Shown: positions 53,394 through 61,585 of the stretch, in pieces
Layout of the letters: each line of letters starts with the position of its first letter
Position numbering within the stretch: position 1 is the stretch's first letter
Notes under the pieces: generated by a model
Told to the model about the DNA's origin: nothing
Database searches by the model: none
Seen by the model: the letters and a program-made list of their open reading frames with translations, nothing else
Translations under genes and position numbers: made by a program
Assembly (NCBI GenBank): GCA_020634455.1
Contig: JACKBQ010000001.1
Span: forward strand, 372,001 to 436,000
Reading direction: 5' to 3'
Length of the DNA stretch: 64,000 nt
Origin: Ardenticatenaceae bacterium
Lineage (GTDB): Bacteria > Chloroflexota > Anaerolineae > Promineifilales > Promineifilaceae

Positions 53394-54929
53394 CTAGGAT
53401 TCGGCCGTTTTGGGCTGGGCCAGATTGGGCTGCCAGAGGCGGAAGGGCCGTTCCAACCGACTCGTTCTCTCCACCAAGCTAGCCACTCGCAGGCCGCCCA
53501 GCGTCACCCCGGCGGTGGATTGGCCGGGGAAGATAGAGTCACCCACCAGCCACACATTCTGGATGCTGGTAGATGGCCCGCGCGCCTGCAAGATTGATGT
53601 TTGAGGAAAACCGCCCACCATGCCAGACGGCCGTCTCGTATAAAATTCAAACGTCACCGGTGTGCCCGGCAGGCAAAGAGTGATGGCCTCGCGCAGGCCG
53701 GGCAGGGCGGTTTCGGCGGCGGTGAGCAGACGTTCCGTGTAGTCGTCGCGGCGCGCGTGATAGCCGCTTTCAGCGGTTTGGCGCAGCTGCCACCAGGGGG
53801 CAATCGCCGTGTGAGTGGAAAGCGTGACCGCCCGCTGGTCCGCCGGGGCGCGGCTGCTATCGTCGGGGTCAGACATGGAGACAAAAACTGAGTTGCCTTC
53901 GCCTAACGGCCGTTCCGCATCCACAATAATCTGGTGATGTCCAGCGATTGTTTGCGGTAATTTTGCCGCATCCACACCCAAATACAAGGTGAACGCGCCC
54001 CAGGTGGCTTCTCGCTGGCGCACTTCCTTGGCCAGTTTTGACGGGGCGTTTTCGCCCGGCAAATCGCGCAGCGCCCACGGGGTGAGGTTAGCCAGAATTT
54101 GGTCGGCCTCGACGCGCAATCCTTTGTTGGTGTGGACGGCGGTGGCACGGCCGTTTCTCATCTCAATTTGCGTCACCTGCTGGCGGAACAGCACCTCACC
54201 GCCGTTTTGGCGAATCCAGCTGACGAGCGTATCCGCTAGCGCCCCGATGCCGCCCTGGACGTGGTTGACGCCGCGCCGGGGCAAATCCAGCGCGGCGCTG
54301 CCGTAGAGGGCGTTAGCCTCGGCGCTGGTGGTTTGGGCGGAGATTAGCAGTTGGGCATCCACAAAAGCGCGGAAGAGCGGATCGTCGTTGGGCATGAGGC
54401 TGCCAATGGTGCGCAGCAGGTAGGGCAACGATTTGAGCGTTTTGGGGCGCACGGCGCGGGCCAGGGTGGCGATATCGTGTAGCGATTCAGGTGGCCAAGG
54501 AAACGGCCGTGACGACACATCCCAGGAGATGTCGGCGAGCAACTCTAGCGTTTGCCAGAAGCGTTCGGTGCCGGGGAAGGCGGCTTGCCGTTCGGCCTGC
54601 CACTGCTGCGCATCGGCCCATTGGGTGACGGAACGGCCGTCTGGCAAATGCACCACCCAGGCCGGATCGACGGGGTGGATGGGCCAGGTCAGCCCCAGCG
54701 CTTCGGCTACGCGGGCGTGCGGGCCGCCAGGGGCAAAGCCGCCCGCCAGCGTCGCGCCCGCATCAAAGCGGAACTTTTGGTGGTAAAACGTGCCGGCACA
54801 GCCGCCGGGGTAGACGTGTGCTTCCAGCACAGTGACGCGGTGCCCGGCCTTCAGCAGCAGTGCCCCGGCCGTCAGCCCGCCAATGCCAGCGCCAATTACG
54901 AGGGTGTGGGGAGAGGAGGAGTTTGTCAT
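53394..54929 (-). CDS. CrtD/CrtISO-like carotenoid desaturase or isomerase
   Basis: A 511-residue FAD flavoprotein of the phytoene desaturase family. The N-terminal dinucleotide site is LVIGAGIGGLTAGALLLKAG with VTVLEAHVYPGGCAG. The C-terminal FAD motif is VWLVGDSIFPGQSTAGVTLG. The length and the GGCAGTF start match cyanobacterial-type C-3',4' desaturase (CrtD) or carotenoid isomerase. No ribosome site is clear. It lies between an SRPBCC gene and an ABA4-like gene; together they look like a carotenoid-modification cluster, though no crtB or crtI is in the window. Confidence 0.82.
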   Translation of the reverse strand: MTNSSSPHTLVIGAGIGGLTAGALLLKAGHRVTVLEAHVYPGGCAGTFYHQKFRFDAGATLAGGFAPGGPHARVAEALGLTWPIHPVDPAWVVHLPDGRSVTQWADAQQWQAERQAAFPGTERFWQTLELLADISWDVSSRPFPWPPESLHDIATLARAVRPKTLKSLPYLLRTIGSLMPNDDPLFRAFVDAQLLISAQTTSAEANALYGSAALDLPRRGVNHVQGGIGALADTLVSWIRQNGGEVLFRQQVTQIEMRNGRATAVHTNKGLRVEADQILANLTPWALRDLPGENAPSKLAKEVRQREATWGAFTLYLGVDAAKLPQTIAGHHQIIVDAERPLGEGNSVFVSMSDPDDSSRAPADQRAVTLSTHTAIAPWWQLRQTAESGYHARRDDYTERLLTAAETALPGLREAITLCLPGTPVTFEFYTRRPSGMVGGFPQTSILQARGPSTSIQNVWLVGDSIFPGQSTAGVTLGGLRVASLVERTSRLERPFRLWQPNLAQPKTAES

Positions 54930-54945
54930 GGTTTTAGTGGTTGGT

Positions 54946-55030
54946 GGTTAGTGGCGAGTTTGCCGGTGGGCGAGTTTGCCAGTGATTCACTCACTCGCTA
55001 CTCGCAAACTGGCTACTTGCCACTTGCAAC
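54946..55030. repeat. Intergenic inverted repeat, GCGAGTTTGC family
   Basis: GGCGAGTTTGCCGGTGGGCG and GAGTTTGCCAGTGA on the left, TCACTCGCTACTCGCAAAC and GGCTACTTGCCACTTGCAAC on the right. The right edge overlaps the end of the SRPBCC gene and encodes its last residues and stop. Confidence 0.8.
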
Positions 55031-55501
55031 CTTGCTACTTTCTTTCGCCCCCGCCAATTGCCGCCCCACGTGATAGCGCGTCAGCAGCTTGCGGGCGGTG
55101 AACAGACCCCAGAGGCCCGGTTTGTTGAACAGAATGCGGGTGAGCAGTCCGGCCACACCTGGTTTGTGGCGATAGTCGATATGTTCGTGGACTTCTGTTT
55201 TGTGGGGGGATACGGCCGTAAACCGGTGCGTATGCTGCCAAAATTCAAGCGGTCCGCGGGCTTGCATATCGGTAAAACCGCTGGGGGACACGTTGGAATG
55301 CACCGCCAGCCAGCGCAGCGGCAGCGGCCCAAACCAGAGCGTAAACTCGGCTTCGGAACCTTCGCCCAGCGGTTCAAAGCGGTGAATCTGCACAAAAATG
55401 GGCGGCGGCGACAGCTTTTTCAGAATGCGCGTGTCGTGGTGAAAGTTGGAAACGGCCGTTACCGGCGCGTCTACGGTGAATTTGTAATCAAAAGAAGGCA
55501 T
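55013..55501 (-). CDS. SRPBCC (START-like) family protein
   Basis: A 162-residue lipid- or ligand-binding fold: FTVDAPVTAVSNFHHDTRIL at the start, EAEFTLWFGPLPLRWLAVHS strands, the RGPLEFWQHTHRFTAVSPHK turn, HEHIDYRHKPG, and the C-terminal helix. Such proteins (the 'cyclase/dehydrase' group) often accompany light-induced carotenoid genes. The last residues (VASGK) come from an intergenic repeat. A good promoter lies upstream (55538-55565). Precedes the CrtD-like gene by 83 bases. Confidence 0.82.
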   Translation of the reverse strand: MPSFDYKFTVDAPVTAVSNFHHDTRILKKLSPPPIFVQIHRFEPLGEGSEAEFTLWFGPLPLRWLAVHSNVSPSGFTDMQARGPLEFWQHTHRFTAVSPHKTEVHEHIDYRHKPGVAGLLTRILFNKPGLWGLFTARKLLTRYHVGRQLAGAKESSKVASGK

Positions 55502-55537
55502 AACACATTTCCTGATGGTTTTCTAAATATAGACAAG

Positions 55538-55565
55538 ATTGTACAGATTGTAGATATTTTGTCAA
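55538..55565 (-). promoter_or_regulatory. Promoter of the SRPBCC/CrtD/ABA4-like cluster with 9-base direct repeats
   Basis: On the minus strand, TTGACA (55565-55560) and TACAAT (55543-55538) are 16 bases apart. Across it run near-repeats on the plus strand, GATTGTACA, GATTGTAGA and TATTTTGTC (55537-55563), in 9-base register, and a GACAA/TTGTC pair flanks them. This resembles the repeated operators of MerR/CarH-type light regulators of carotenoid clusters, but the known CarH spacing is about 11 bases, so the link is tentative. Confidence 0.5.
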
Positions 55566-55617
55566 TGTATTTCGCCTAAAAACGGCTGCTTTTACCCCGA
55601 AAATGTGGACAAAATTA

Positions 55618-55646
55618 GAATGCGCACCAATTTTTGGTGCGCATTC
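55618..55646 (-). terminator. Terminator of the glutaredoxin-thioredoxin reductase gene
   Basis: GAATGCGCACCAA (55618-55630) pairs perfectly with TTGGTGCGCATTC (55634-55646), a 13-bp stem with a 3-base loop. On the minus strand it is followed by TAATTTTG, a short T-run. It lies 24 bases after the reductase stop. Confidence 0.75.
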
Positions 55647-55669
55647 GATATACCTGCCGTCGCAAATAT

Positions 55670-56908
55670 CTACACGGTTTTCAAATATTCGCGGATGAGC
55701 AAAGCGGCCGTTGCACCCTCGCCAGCGGCGCTGGCTACCTGCTTGGTGCTGCCCGCGCGCACGTCCCCGGCGGCAAAAATGCCAGGCACGCTTGTCTCCA
55801 ACGCGGCCGGTTCGCGTTTGCCAAACTGGGAGAGTGGTCCCTCATGGACCAGATCGTGGCCGGTGACCAGGAAGCCCCATTGGTTTTGCTGCACGGCGCT
55901 TTCTGCCAAAAAGCTGCTGTTGGGCGTGAGGCCGATGAAGATGAACGCGCCGTCCACGGCCAACGTTTCTTCGCTGTCGGTCTGGCTGTTGTGCAGGGTG
56001 AGCTGGTTCAATTTCGAGTCCGCGCCGCTAAATTCGACCACTTCGGTGTGCCAGCGGACCTCAATTTTGGGCTCGCTCAGCACTTTCTCCTGGATGATTT
56101 TGCTGGCGGTGAATTCGCCGCCGCGCACCAGCAACGTTACTTTGTCGGCAAATTTGGTGAGTAACAAGCTTTCTTCGGTGGCGCTGTTGCCACCGCCCAC
56201 CACGGCAATTTCTTTACCTTTGTAGAACGGCCCATCGCAGGTGGCGCAAAAATGTACGCCCGCGCCGATGTAGTCCGATTCGCCCGGCACGTTGAGGCGG
56301 CGGTAGCGGCTGCCCGTAGCGATGAGCAGGGCGCGCCCGCTGTACTCGCTGCCGTCGCTGGTGGTGACACAGTGGTAATTGTCGTGGCTGTGGATGCCTG
56401 TCACGTCCTGCGCTTGCAGCAGCTCGACGCCGAACTTTTCGGCCTGCTGGCGCAGTCGATTGGCAAAGTCAATGCCCTGGATGCCTTCAGGGAAGCCAGG
56501 CATGTTGTCCAGCTTTTCTGTGGCGGCGGCCTGTCCACCGAGGGCCGCGCGTTCAATGACGAGGGTGTCGATCCCTTCGCGGGCGGTGTAGAGGGCGGTG
56601 GTTAGCCCGGCTGGCCCGCCACCGATAATTACCAAGTCGTAATGGTGGCGGCTGGCGCTGGTTTTGAGGCCGAGCTTTTTGGCCAGGTCGGCGTTGCTGG
56701 GTTCGGTGAGGTGGCTGCCATCGCCAAAAACGATGGTGGGGATGATGCGCTTGCCGCCGTTGGTTTCGATGACGAACTGTTCGGCAGCGGCGTCTTGCTC
56801 GATGTCGATCCAGTTGTAGGGGATTTGGTGTTCGCCCAGGAATTGCTTGCTGCGGCGGCAGTCGGGGCACCAGTATGCGCCGTAAACGGTGATAGTTGGT
56901 TCGGTCAT
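55670..56908 (-). CDS. trxB: Glutaredoxin-thioredoxin reductase fusion
   Basis: A 412-residue fusion. Residues about 1-85 are a glutaredoxin/mycoredoxin domain (TVYGAYWCPDCRRSKQFL, cis-Pro in RIIPTIVFGDG). Residues about 92-412 are an FAD/NADPH thioredoxin reductase: VIIGGGPAGLTTALYTAREG, the redox pair FCATCDGPF, the NADPH site IAVVGGGNSATEESLLL and the FAD motif GIFAAGDVRAG. All catalytic cysteines are present, so electrons could pass NADPH to FAD to CATC to WCPDC within one chain. AAGGAGAA precedes ATG 56908. The order is opposite to the C-terminal thioredoxin fusion of mycobacterial TrxR. Confidence 0.93.
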   Translation of the reverse strand: MTEPTITVYGAYWCPDCRRSKQFLGEHQIPYNWIDIEQDAAAEQFVIETNGGKRIIPTIVFGDGSHLTEPSNADLAKKLGLKTSASRHHYDLVIIGGGPAGLTTALYTAREGIDTLVIERAALGGQAAATEKLDNMPGFPEGIQGIDFANRLRQQAEKFGVELLQAQDVTGIHSHDNYHCVTTSDGSEYSGRALLIATGSRYRRLNVPGESDYIGAGVHFCATCDGPFYKGKEIAVVGGGNSATEESLLLTKFADKVTLLVRGGEFTASKIIQEKVLSEPKIEVRWHTEVVEFSGADSKLNQLTLHNSQTDSEETLAVDGAFIFIGLTPNSSFLAESAVQQNQWGFLVTGHDLVHEGPLSQFGKREPAALETSVPGIFAAGDVRAGSTKQVASAAGEGATAALLIREYLKTV

Positions 56909-56925
56909 GAGTTCTCCTTATTAAA

Positions 56926-56959
56926 TGGGACGCGGATGAACGCGGATGAACGCGGATTA
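56926..56959. repeat. Left half of an ACGCGGATTA hairpin, interrupted by IS630
   Basis: Direct ACGCGGATGA units ending in ACGCGGATTA. The matching right arm (AATCTGCGTTCC) lies at 58194-58205, after the insertion element. Confidence 0.7.
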
Positions 56960-56974
56960 ATGAACATTAACAAT

Positions 56975-57928
56975 TTAAATAGGTAATAAACCAACATAGC
57001 GAAGCAACGCGTCAGAGCCGGTGGCAAATTGGTCAAGAAAACTAGCCACAACTTCACGCAATTCTGGCCAATCATCGCTGAATCGGTGCAGGTGCAATAC
57101 CTCCTGCTTTAGCCAACGCCACAGCTTTTCAATCGGATTGAGCCAAGAAGCGTAAGTGGGCAAAGGTAGTAGTTGAACGGGCATGTTGTCCTGCTTGGCT
57201 TTCGGCGCAGGCTCAGTCGGCCAGTTCCCTGGCAATTTGGGTGGAAAAGGAAACTGCTGTGGCTGTAAAACGGCCAATACATCCGGGTGAAAGTGAACGG
57301 GCCAATTGTCCAGAACGACGTAAATTGTCTCCGCACCTGGATAGCATTGGTACAATTGAGTCCAGAAGTTAGCAATGACGGTGCGTGTGATGCGTTTGCG
57401 CTGCAAGTAAGAAAGTTGCCCCGTCATGCAATTGATGGCACCAATGATGCGGAAGCTACTATTGGCCCGATGTGACCGTTGAGCCAATGGCTGTCGCAGA
57501 CCCTTGCTTTCAAATGATTGGGCAATCGTTGGTTGCCGATAGTAAGTAAGCTGGTCGAGATAGAGCAGCACATATCGGTCTGGTTCGTAATAAGCACGTA
57601 ATCGAGCCAACTCAATCAAACTCAGCTTTTCTTGATAATGTCGGTCGGGACTATGCACATAATCGCGGCCACGTTTATAGCTGATGCCCAGCCGTTTTAG
57701 CAATCGGCTTAGACTCCCAGCTGTACTGACCTGTAACCAAGTACATGCTTGGACTATCATTTCTAATCGCCATCGGGCAGAATGGAAGCCTAGCTGCCGG
57801 GGGTCACGTCGAATCACCTGGAGCAGTGCCTGCTTTGCTTCTGACGGCTTCGCGTACCGAGGGGGAAAAAGCCGCTTTGCGGCCACGTCCTTTCTGTACT
57901 TCAAGTCGGTCAAGACCATCCTGTTCAT
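56975..57928 (-). CDS. IS630-family transposase, DDE part
   Basis: A 317-residue reading frame with the DDE nuclease triad: Asp in YVLLYLDQLTYY, Asp in YVVLDNWPVHFHP, Glu in YASWLNPIEKLWRWLKQEVL. The N-terminal 40 residues overlap the helix-turn-helix frame out of phase. It normally would be translated as a frameshift product with the upstream frame: the change is +1 near CTTTTTCCCCC in the overlap, where ...KAAFSP can continue as ...PPRYAKPSEAKQALLQVIRR. The catalytic residues are intact, so the element may still move. Confidence 0.85.
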   Translation of the reverse strand: MNRMVLTDLKYRKDVAAKRLFPPRYAKPSEAKQALLQVIRRDPRQLGFHSARWRLEMIVQACTWLQVSTAGSLSRLLKRLGISYKRGRDYVHSPDRHYQEKLSLIELARLRAYYEPDRYVLLYLDQLTYYRQPTIAQSFESKGLRQPLAQRSHRANSSFRIIGAINCMTGQLSYLQRKRITRTVIANFWTQLYQCYPGAETIYVVLDNWPVHFHPDVLAVLQPQQFPFPPKLPGNWPTEPAPKAKQDNMPVQLLPLPTYASWLNPIEKLWRWLKQEVLHLHRFSDDWPELREVVASFLDQFATGSDALLRYVGLLPI

Positions 57929-58133
57929 ACCAATCTAGCCATTTGTAGATAGTATCCGGATGGTGCGGCTTGTGCCCTCCGTCTTTAGCGGCGGCATTGG
58001 GACTCATGCCGCTGGCGATTTTGAGCAAAATGGCGGCCTTTTCTCGCATGTGGCTTTTCTCATGGTGGTCGCGCACAAGTACTAGCTCGCTTTTTTGAAC
58101 AGCCGTTAGTTCCAAATATCGTCTCTTGGGCAT
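57804..58133 (-). CDS. IS630-family transposase, helix-turn-helix part
   Basis: A 109-residue reading frame holding the DNA-binding domain (MPKRRYLELTAVQKSELVLV, then AILLKIASGMSPNAAAKDGG, then HPDTIYKWLDWYEQDGLDRL). GGGAGG at 58143-58148 sets ATG 58133. It overlaps the DDE frame by 125 bases in another phase; the last 30 residues after KAAFSP are probably not part of the active protein. Confidence 0.82.
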   Translation of the reverse strand: MPKRRYLELTAVQKSELVLVRDHHEKSHMREKAAILLKIASGMSPNAAAKDGGHKPHHPDTIYKWLDWYEQDGLDRLEVQKGRGRKAAFSPSVREAVRSKAGTAPGDST

Positions 58134-58280
58134 AAATAACACCTCCCATGATGATATTATCTCTATTACCTATTTATTTTGTAAAGTTCAATAAATCTGC
58201 GTTCCATTTTTATATATTTTTGGGAATCTTTATAGCTGTGTCGTCTCTTGTTTCAATAGACGGGGCGTCTGCAATAAAAA

Positions 58281-59405
58281 TTACGAATTGGTTTGCAGAT
58301 TCCCTTCTTTGAAGAGCGAGGCAAAGTGGCGGAATCGGTTGGGGTTGGAGAGGATGTCGGTGTTGTCGGTGAGCTGGTCCAGGTTGCCGAGGCCGGGGGG
58401 CAGGGCGCGTACTTGCGGGTCCTGGATTTGGCAGGAGAGGGCGTCGGCGTATTGGTCGGTGTGGATGACGCGATACGGCCGTTCATGAAAAAACCCCACC
58501 TCCGCAGGCAATGGCTCGGTTAGCTGCAATTCATTGTGCCATCTGGCTACGTACAGGTACGCCTCATTGAGGGCGGCTTCACGCGCCTGCCAGGTTTCGG
58601 CTTGCCAAACTTTGGCGAACAGTGGCTGGAGATTGCTGGCGCAAGCGAGCCGGGCAAAGGCGGTGCCGAACCATTTAGGATAGGGCGCGTACTGTTTTTC
58701 CAACAAAAAGGCGAGCCGCATGATGTTTTGCACCTGCCGCGCCGCCAAAATGCGCGAGCCTAAATCATCTCCCACGTCGCCAGTGCGGCTGACGAACACA
58801 TCTTCCTGGGCGATGCGGGTCCATTGCCCCGCCAGCAGGTAAAGCCAGAGGTCGTGCGGGTAGAAATGGAGCGTTTGGCGCAGTTGGCTTATCTGGCCGA
58901 GGCTGTCGTGGAAGAGACGGCCGTTCCTCACCGTAGCCAACATCTGCGAAGGCAGACACAGCCAATCCACCGGCTGCATTGGCTGGACGATGTCTAAAGC
59001 CAGGTAGCTGTGGGCAAAACGGGCGGCAGTGGTTATTTGGATGGCGTGGTTGATGGGCGGCGCGTCGGTGTAAGTGAGATTAAGCGTGTCGTCTTCGTGA
59101 CGGCCGTAATGCGTGGGATAGCCGTGAAAGGTGAGGGGCAGCTCGTTTTTGAGCAGTTCGTCGATGGCGGGGGCCAGTTCAGCAAAATCTGCTTCTGCCA
59201 AAAACAGGGTAGCGCGTGGCCCCCAGTCGTGGTCGCGGGATTGGGGCGTGTCAAAGCCGAGTACATCGGAGCCGCCGCCCAGCCGTCCAGCGGCGTAGCG
59301 GAGCGTGGGGAAGTGATGGTGGAGTAACGGCCGTATCGCTTCCGTAAAAAATTGTTCGCACAAATCCAGCCCTTTGATAAAAGGGAGTTCCATAATTTTG
59401 CTCAT
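58281..59405 (-). CDS. DUF4037-family protein (nucleotidyltransferase-like)
   Basis: A 374-residue soluble protein of the DUF4037 family. The N-terminal region resembles nucleotidyltransferases (AAGRLGGGSDVLGFDTPQSR, then DHDWGPRATLFL, where the GGSDxxGFD...D pattern would give the metal-binding acidic residues). A helical C-terminal domain follows. AGGAAGG precedes ATG 59405. Biochemical role not known. Confidence 0.82.
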   Translation of the reverse strand: MSKIMELPFIKGLDLCEQFFTEAIRPLLHHHFPTLRYAAGRLGGGSDVLGFDTPQSRDHDWGPRATLFLAEADFAELAPAIDELLKNELPLTFHGYPTHYGRHEDDTLNLTYTDAPPINHAIQITTAARFAHSYLALDIVQPMQPVDWLCLPSQMLATVRNGRLFHDSLGQISQLRQTLHFYPHDLWLYLLAGQWTRIAQEDVFVSRTGDVGDDLGSRILAARQVQNIMRLAFLLEKQYAPYPKWFGTAFARLACASNLQPLFAKVWQAETWQAREAALNEAYLYVARWHNELQLTEPLPAEVGFFHERPYRVIHTDQYADALSCQIQDPQVRALPPGLGNLDQLTDNTDILSNPNRFRHFASLFKEGNLQTNS

Positions 59406-59486
59406 TTTAACCTTCCTGTATTCAAATTTTATTCTAGCCAATCCTTGCTATAATCCCAATCAGTAACTTTCGTGGAGACTCAAAAG

Positions 59487-60554
59487 ATGGCAGAAGAATA
59501 CCCGGAGTATGTTTCGCAGCGGCTGGCCCAGGCGCGGGCGCTGCTGCAAGAGGATGATTACGGCCAGATGGATGCGGCGGCGCTTTGTTTTGAAGTGCTA
59601 GCCAATTTTCCCGATCTGGATGAAGCGTCGGAGCTGGTTTTGCAGGCGTTTAGCGACCCGTGGCTGATTCGGGACAACCGCAAGGCGATTGGGCGGCACG
59701 TAGATGAGTGGGATGACCGCCCCTGGCAGCAGCGGCGACGGCTGGCGCTTTCGTTTCGGTATACCAGTCGGTGGGACGGCCGTTTGCGCCAGTACGACGA
59801 AGCGGTGGATATCGATGACGTGATGCCCGCCGACGTGCGCGAGATGCTGGATGAAGGGCGGCGGCAGCTGTTGCAAGATTATTTGCTGGGGCAATCGCGC
59901 GGCAGCGAGATGGCCTGGCCGATCTTTTTGGAGGCGTTCCAGCGCACGGAAAAGCCTGAGGCCGCGATGCTTTGGGTGGGGCATCTGTATGCGGATCAGG
60001 GTTACTTTGCCGAGGCGGTGGATGTGCTGGAACTGCTGCTGACAAAGTTGCCCACCTCTGAAGATGGCCGTCGCCTGTGGGCTGAAGTGCGCTGGTGGCG
60101 CAATTATCAAAATCGCATTCCCTGGGTTCCGCCACGCAACAGTGCCAACGGCCGTCGCTACCGCCAGATGATGGCCCAAATCGACCCAGATTTTGCCGCC
60201 GAGCCAGATGTCTTCGACGCGCCGTTTGAACACATTCCGCCCAATTTGGACAATCTGCCAGAGGATTTCACCTTGCCCAAACCGGTCAAAGCCGAGCTGA
60301 TTGCGCGTGTGAATGAGACATTGGCTGGTTTAACGGAGGAAGTTGGCTGGGAAACGGCCGTTGATTGGAGCTACCTGGATAAACTGGAAAGTGGCGACAT
60401 CGACACCAGCCAATTCCCCGAATGGGCCCAATATTTGCTGCTAGAAATTGACGATCCGCAGCAAGAGCTGTTCCTCAAGCAATATTTACTCAGTTACCTT
60501 TCTAATCCACCCCTCTACAACGACAGCGACGACGACGATTTTATCCCCGATTAA
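59487..60554 (+). CDS. TPR-like protein of unknown function
   Basis: A 355-residue helical protein. One or two tetratricopeptide-like units are visible (AALCFEVLANFPDLDEASEL; AMLWVGHLYADQGYFAEAVD with VLELLLTKLPTSE). It ends in an acidic tail (NDSDDDDFIPD). No enzyme motif. GGAG at 59473 precedes ATG 59487, and GTG 59472 is an alternative start. Divergent from the DUF4037 gene with about 80 bases between. Family not recognised. Confidence 0.72.
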   Translation: MAEEYPEYVSQRLAQARALLQEDDYGQMDAAALCFEVLANFPDLDEASELVLQAFSDPWLIRDNRKAIGRHVDEWDDRPWQQRRRLALSFRYTSRWDGRLRQYDEAVDIDDVMPADVREMLDEGRRQLLQDYLLGQSRGSEMAWPIFLEAFQRTEKPEAAMLWVGHLYADQGYFAEAVDVLELLLTKLPTSEDGRRLWAEVRWWRNYQNRIPWVPPRNSANGRRYRQMMAQIDPDFAAEPDVFDAPFEHIPPNLDNLPEDFTLPKPVKAELIARVNETLAGLTEEVGWETAVDWSYLDKLESGDIDTSQFPEWAQYLLLEIDDPQQELFLKQYLLSYLSNPPLYNDSDDDDFIPD

Positions 60555-60581
60555 GTGGCTGGTGCATAGTTTACAAGATTT

Positions 60582-60660
60582 TTTATCAACAGATTTCGCA
60601 GATTAGACAGATTCTTCTAAAATCTGCGAAATCTTTTAAATCTTTTGAATCTTTGATAAA
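60582..60660. repeat. Intergenic inverted repeat, GATTTCGCAGATT family
   Basis: TTTATCAACAGATTTCGCAG on the left, AATCTGCGAAATCTT and TCTTTGATAAA on the right. The core arm is the same as at 12325-12383. Confidence 0.85.
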
Positions 60661-60689
60661 TTGCCTTCTCAGAATCCAAACATATTTTT

Positions 60690-61487
60690 ATGCCTGATTT
60701 TTTGCAATTACCAACTTATCCGCCGCAATTTTGGCTGGCAGCGGTGACAACGGCGCTGCTGATTGGCGTGTCCAAGGCCGGGTTTGGCGGTGGGCCTGGT
60801 GTCATTGCCACGCCTTTGCTCTCGCTGGTGATGCCGGTGCCGGAAGCGGCCGCGCTGCTGCTGCCCATCTTGCTGCTGGCAGATGTGTTTGCCGTGCGCC
60901 ATTACTACAACCAGGTGGACAAAGCCAGCTTGCGGGCGCTGCTGCCGGGGGCACTGCTGGGCATTGTGCTCGGTGCGCTCTTCTTCCGCCAGTTCAGTGA
61001 CCAGGAGCGGGTGTTGAAGCTGGGGATGGGGGTTTTGGCGCTGGCGTTTGTGCTGTACCAACTGGGGCGCAGTCGGCTGTTGCAGGTGGTGGAGGGGAAA
61101 CGGCCGTCTCCTCTCACTGGCTTCATTCTCGGCACAACCTCTGGTTTTACCTCCACCCTGGCCCACGTTGGTGGTCCGCCGATGATGATTTACATGCTGC
61201 CGCAAAAGCTGCCCCGGAATTTGTTTGTGGGCACAACGGCCGTATTTTTCTTCATCATCAATCTGGTCAAGCTCATCCCTTACGCTCTGCTTGGCTTACT
61301 GGTCATTGGTAATTTGAGCGTGACGGTGCTGCTGTTGCCGGTGCTCTTTGTGGGCACGCGGCTGGGCGTCTGGCTCAACCAGCGCTTTAGCGAAGTTTGG
61401 TTTAACCGTGCCGTTTACGCCATTTTGCTGCTGGTTGGTTTACAGCTCATCCTGGGCCAAAGCTTCATCAACCTCATTTTTAGTTGA
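60690..61487 (+). CDS. TauE/SafE-family sulfite or anion exporter
   Basis: A 265-residue membrane protein with about eight helices in two similar halves. The family signature at the start of each half is visible (AAVTTALLIGVSKAGFGGGP; GFILGTTSGFTSTLAHVGGPP). Transports sulfite, organosulfonates or related anions in characterised relatives; substrate unknown here. Monocistronic in appearance. Confidence 0.9.
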   Translation: MPDFLQLPTYPPQFWLAAVTTALLIGVSKAGFGGGPGVIATPLLSLVMPVPEAAALLLPILLLADVFAVRHYYNQVDKASLRALLPGALLGIVLGALFFRQFSDQERVLKLGMGVLALAFVLYQLGRSRLLQVVEGKRPSPLTGFILGTTSGFTSTLAHVGGPPMMIYMLPQKLPRNLFVGTTAVFFFIINLVKLIPYALLGLLVIGNLSVTVLLLPVLFVGTRLGVWLNQRFSEVWFNRAVYAILLLVGLQLILGQSFINLIFS

Positions 61488-61585
61488 TTTGCCGTGAGGA
61501 TCCCAACGGTGTGGCCGATGACAGTGGCGTTTACTGGTTAGAAAACCCTTGGGGTCTTTAAGCCAAACCCAGTATAATCCCCGCT

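Larger units (their letters stand above)
56960..58191 (-). mobile_element. IS630-family insertion sequence, about 1232 bp
   Basis: Two transposase reading frames on the minus strand are flanked by imperfect terminal inverted repeats: ATGAACATTAACAATTTAAA then TAGGTAATAA at the left edge, and the complement of TTGAACTTTACAAAATAAAT then AGGTAATA at the right edge. TA dinucleotides at 56958-56959 and 58192-58193 fit the TA target duplication of this family. Removing the element with one TA joins GCGGAT-TA-AATCTGCG, restoring an intergenic hairpin. The element contains no ACGGCCGT. Confidence 0.85.
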
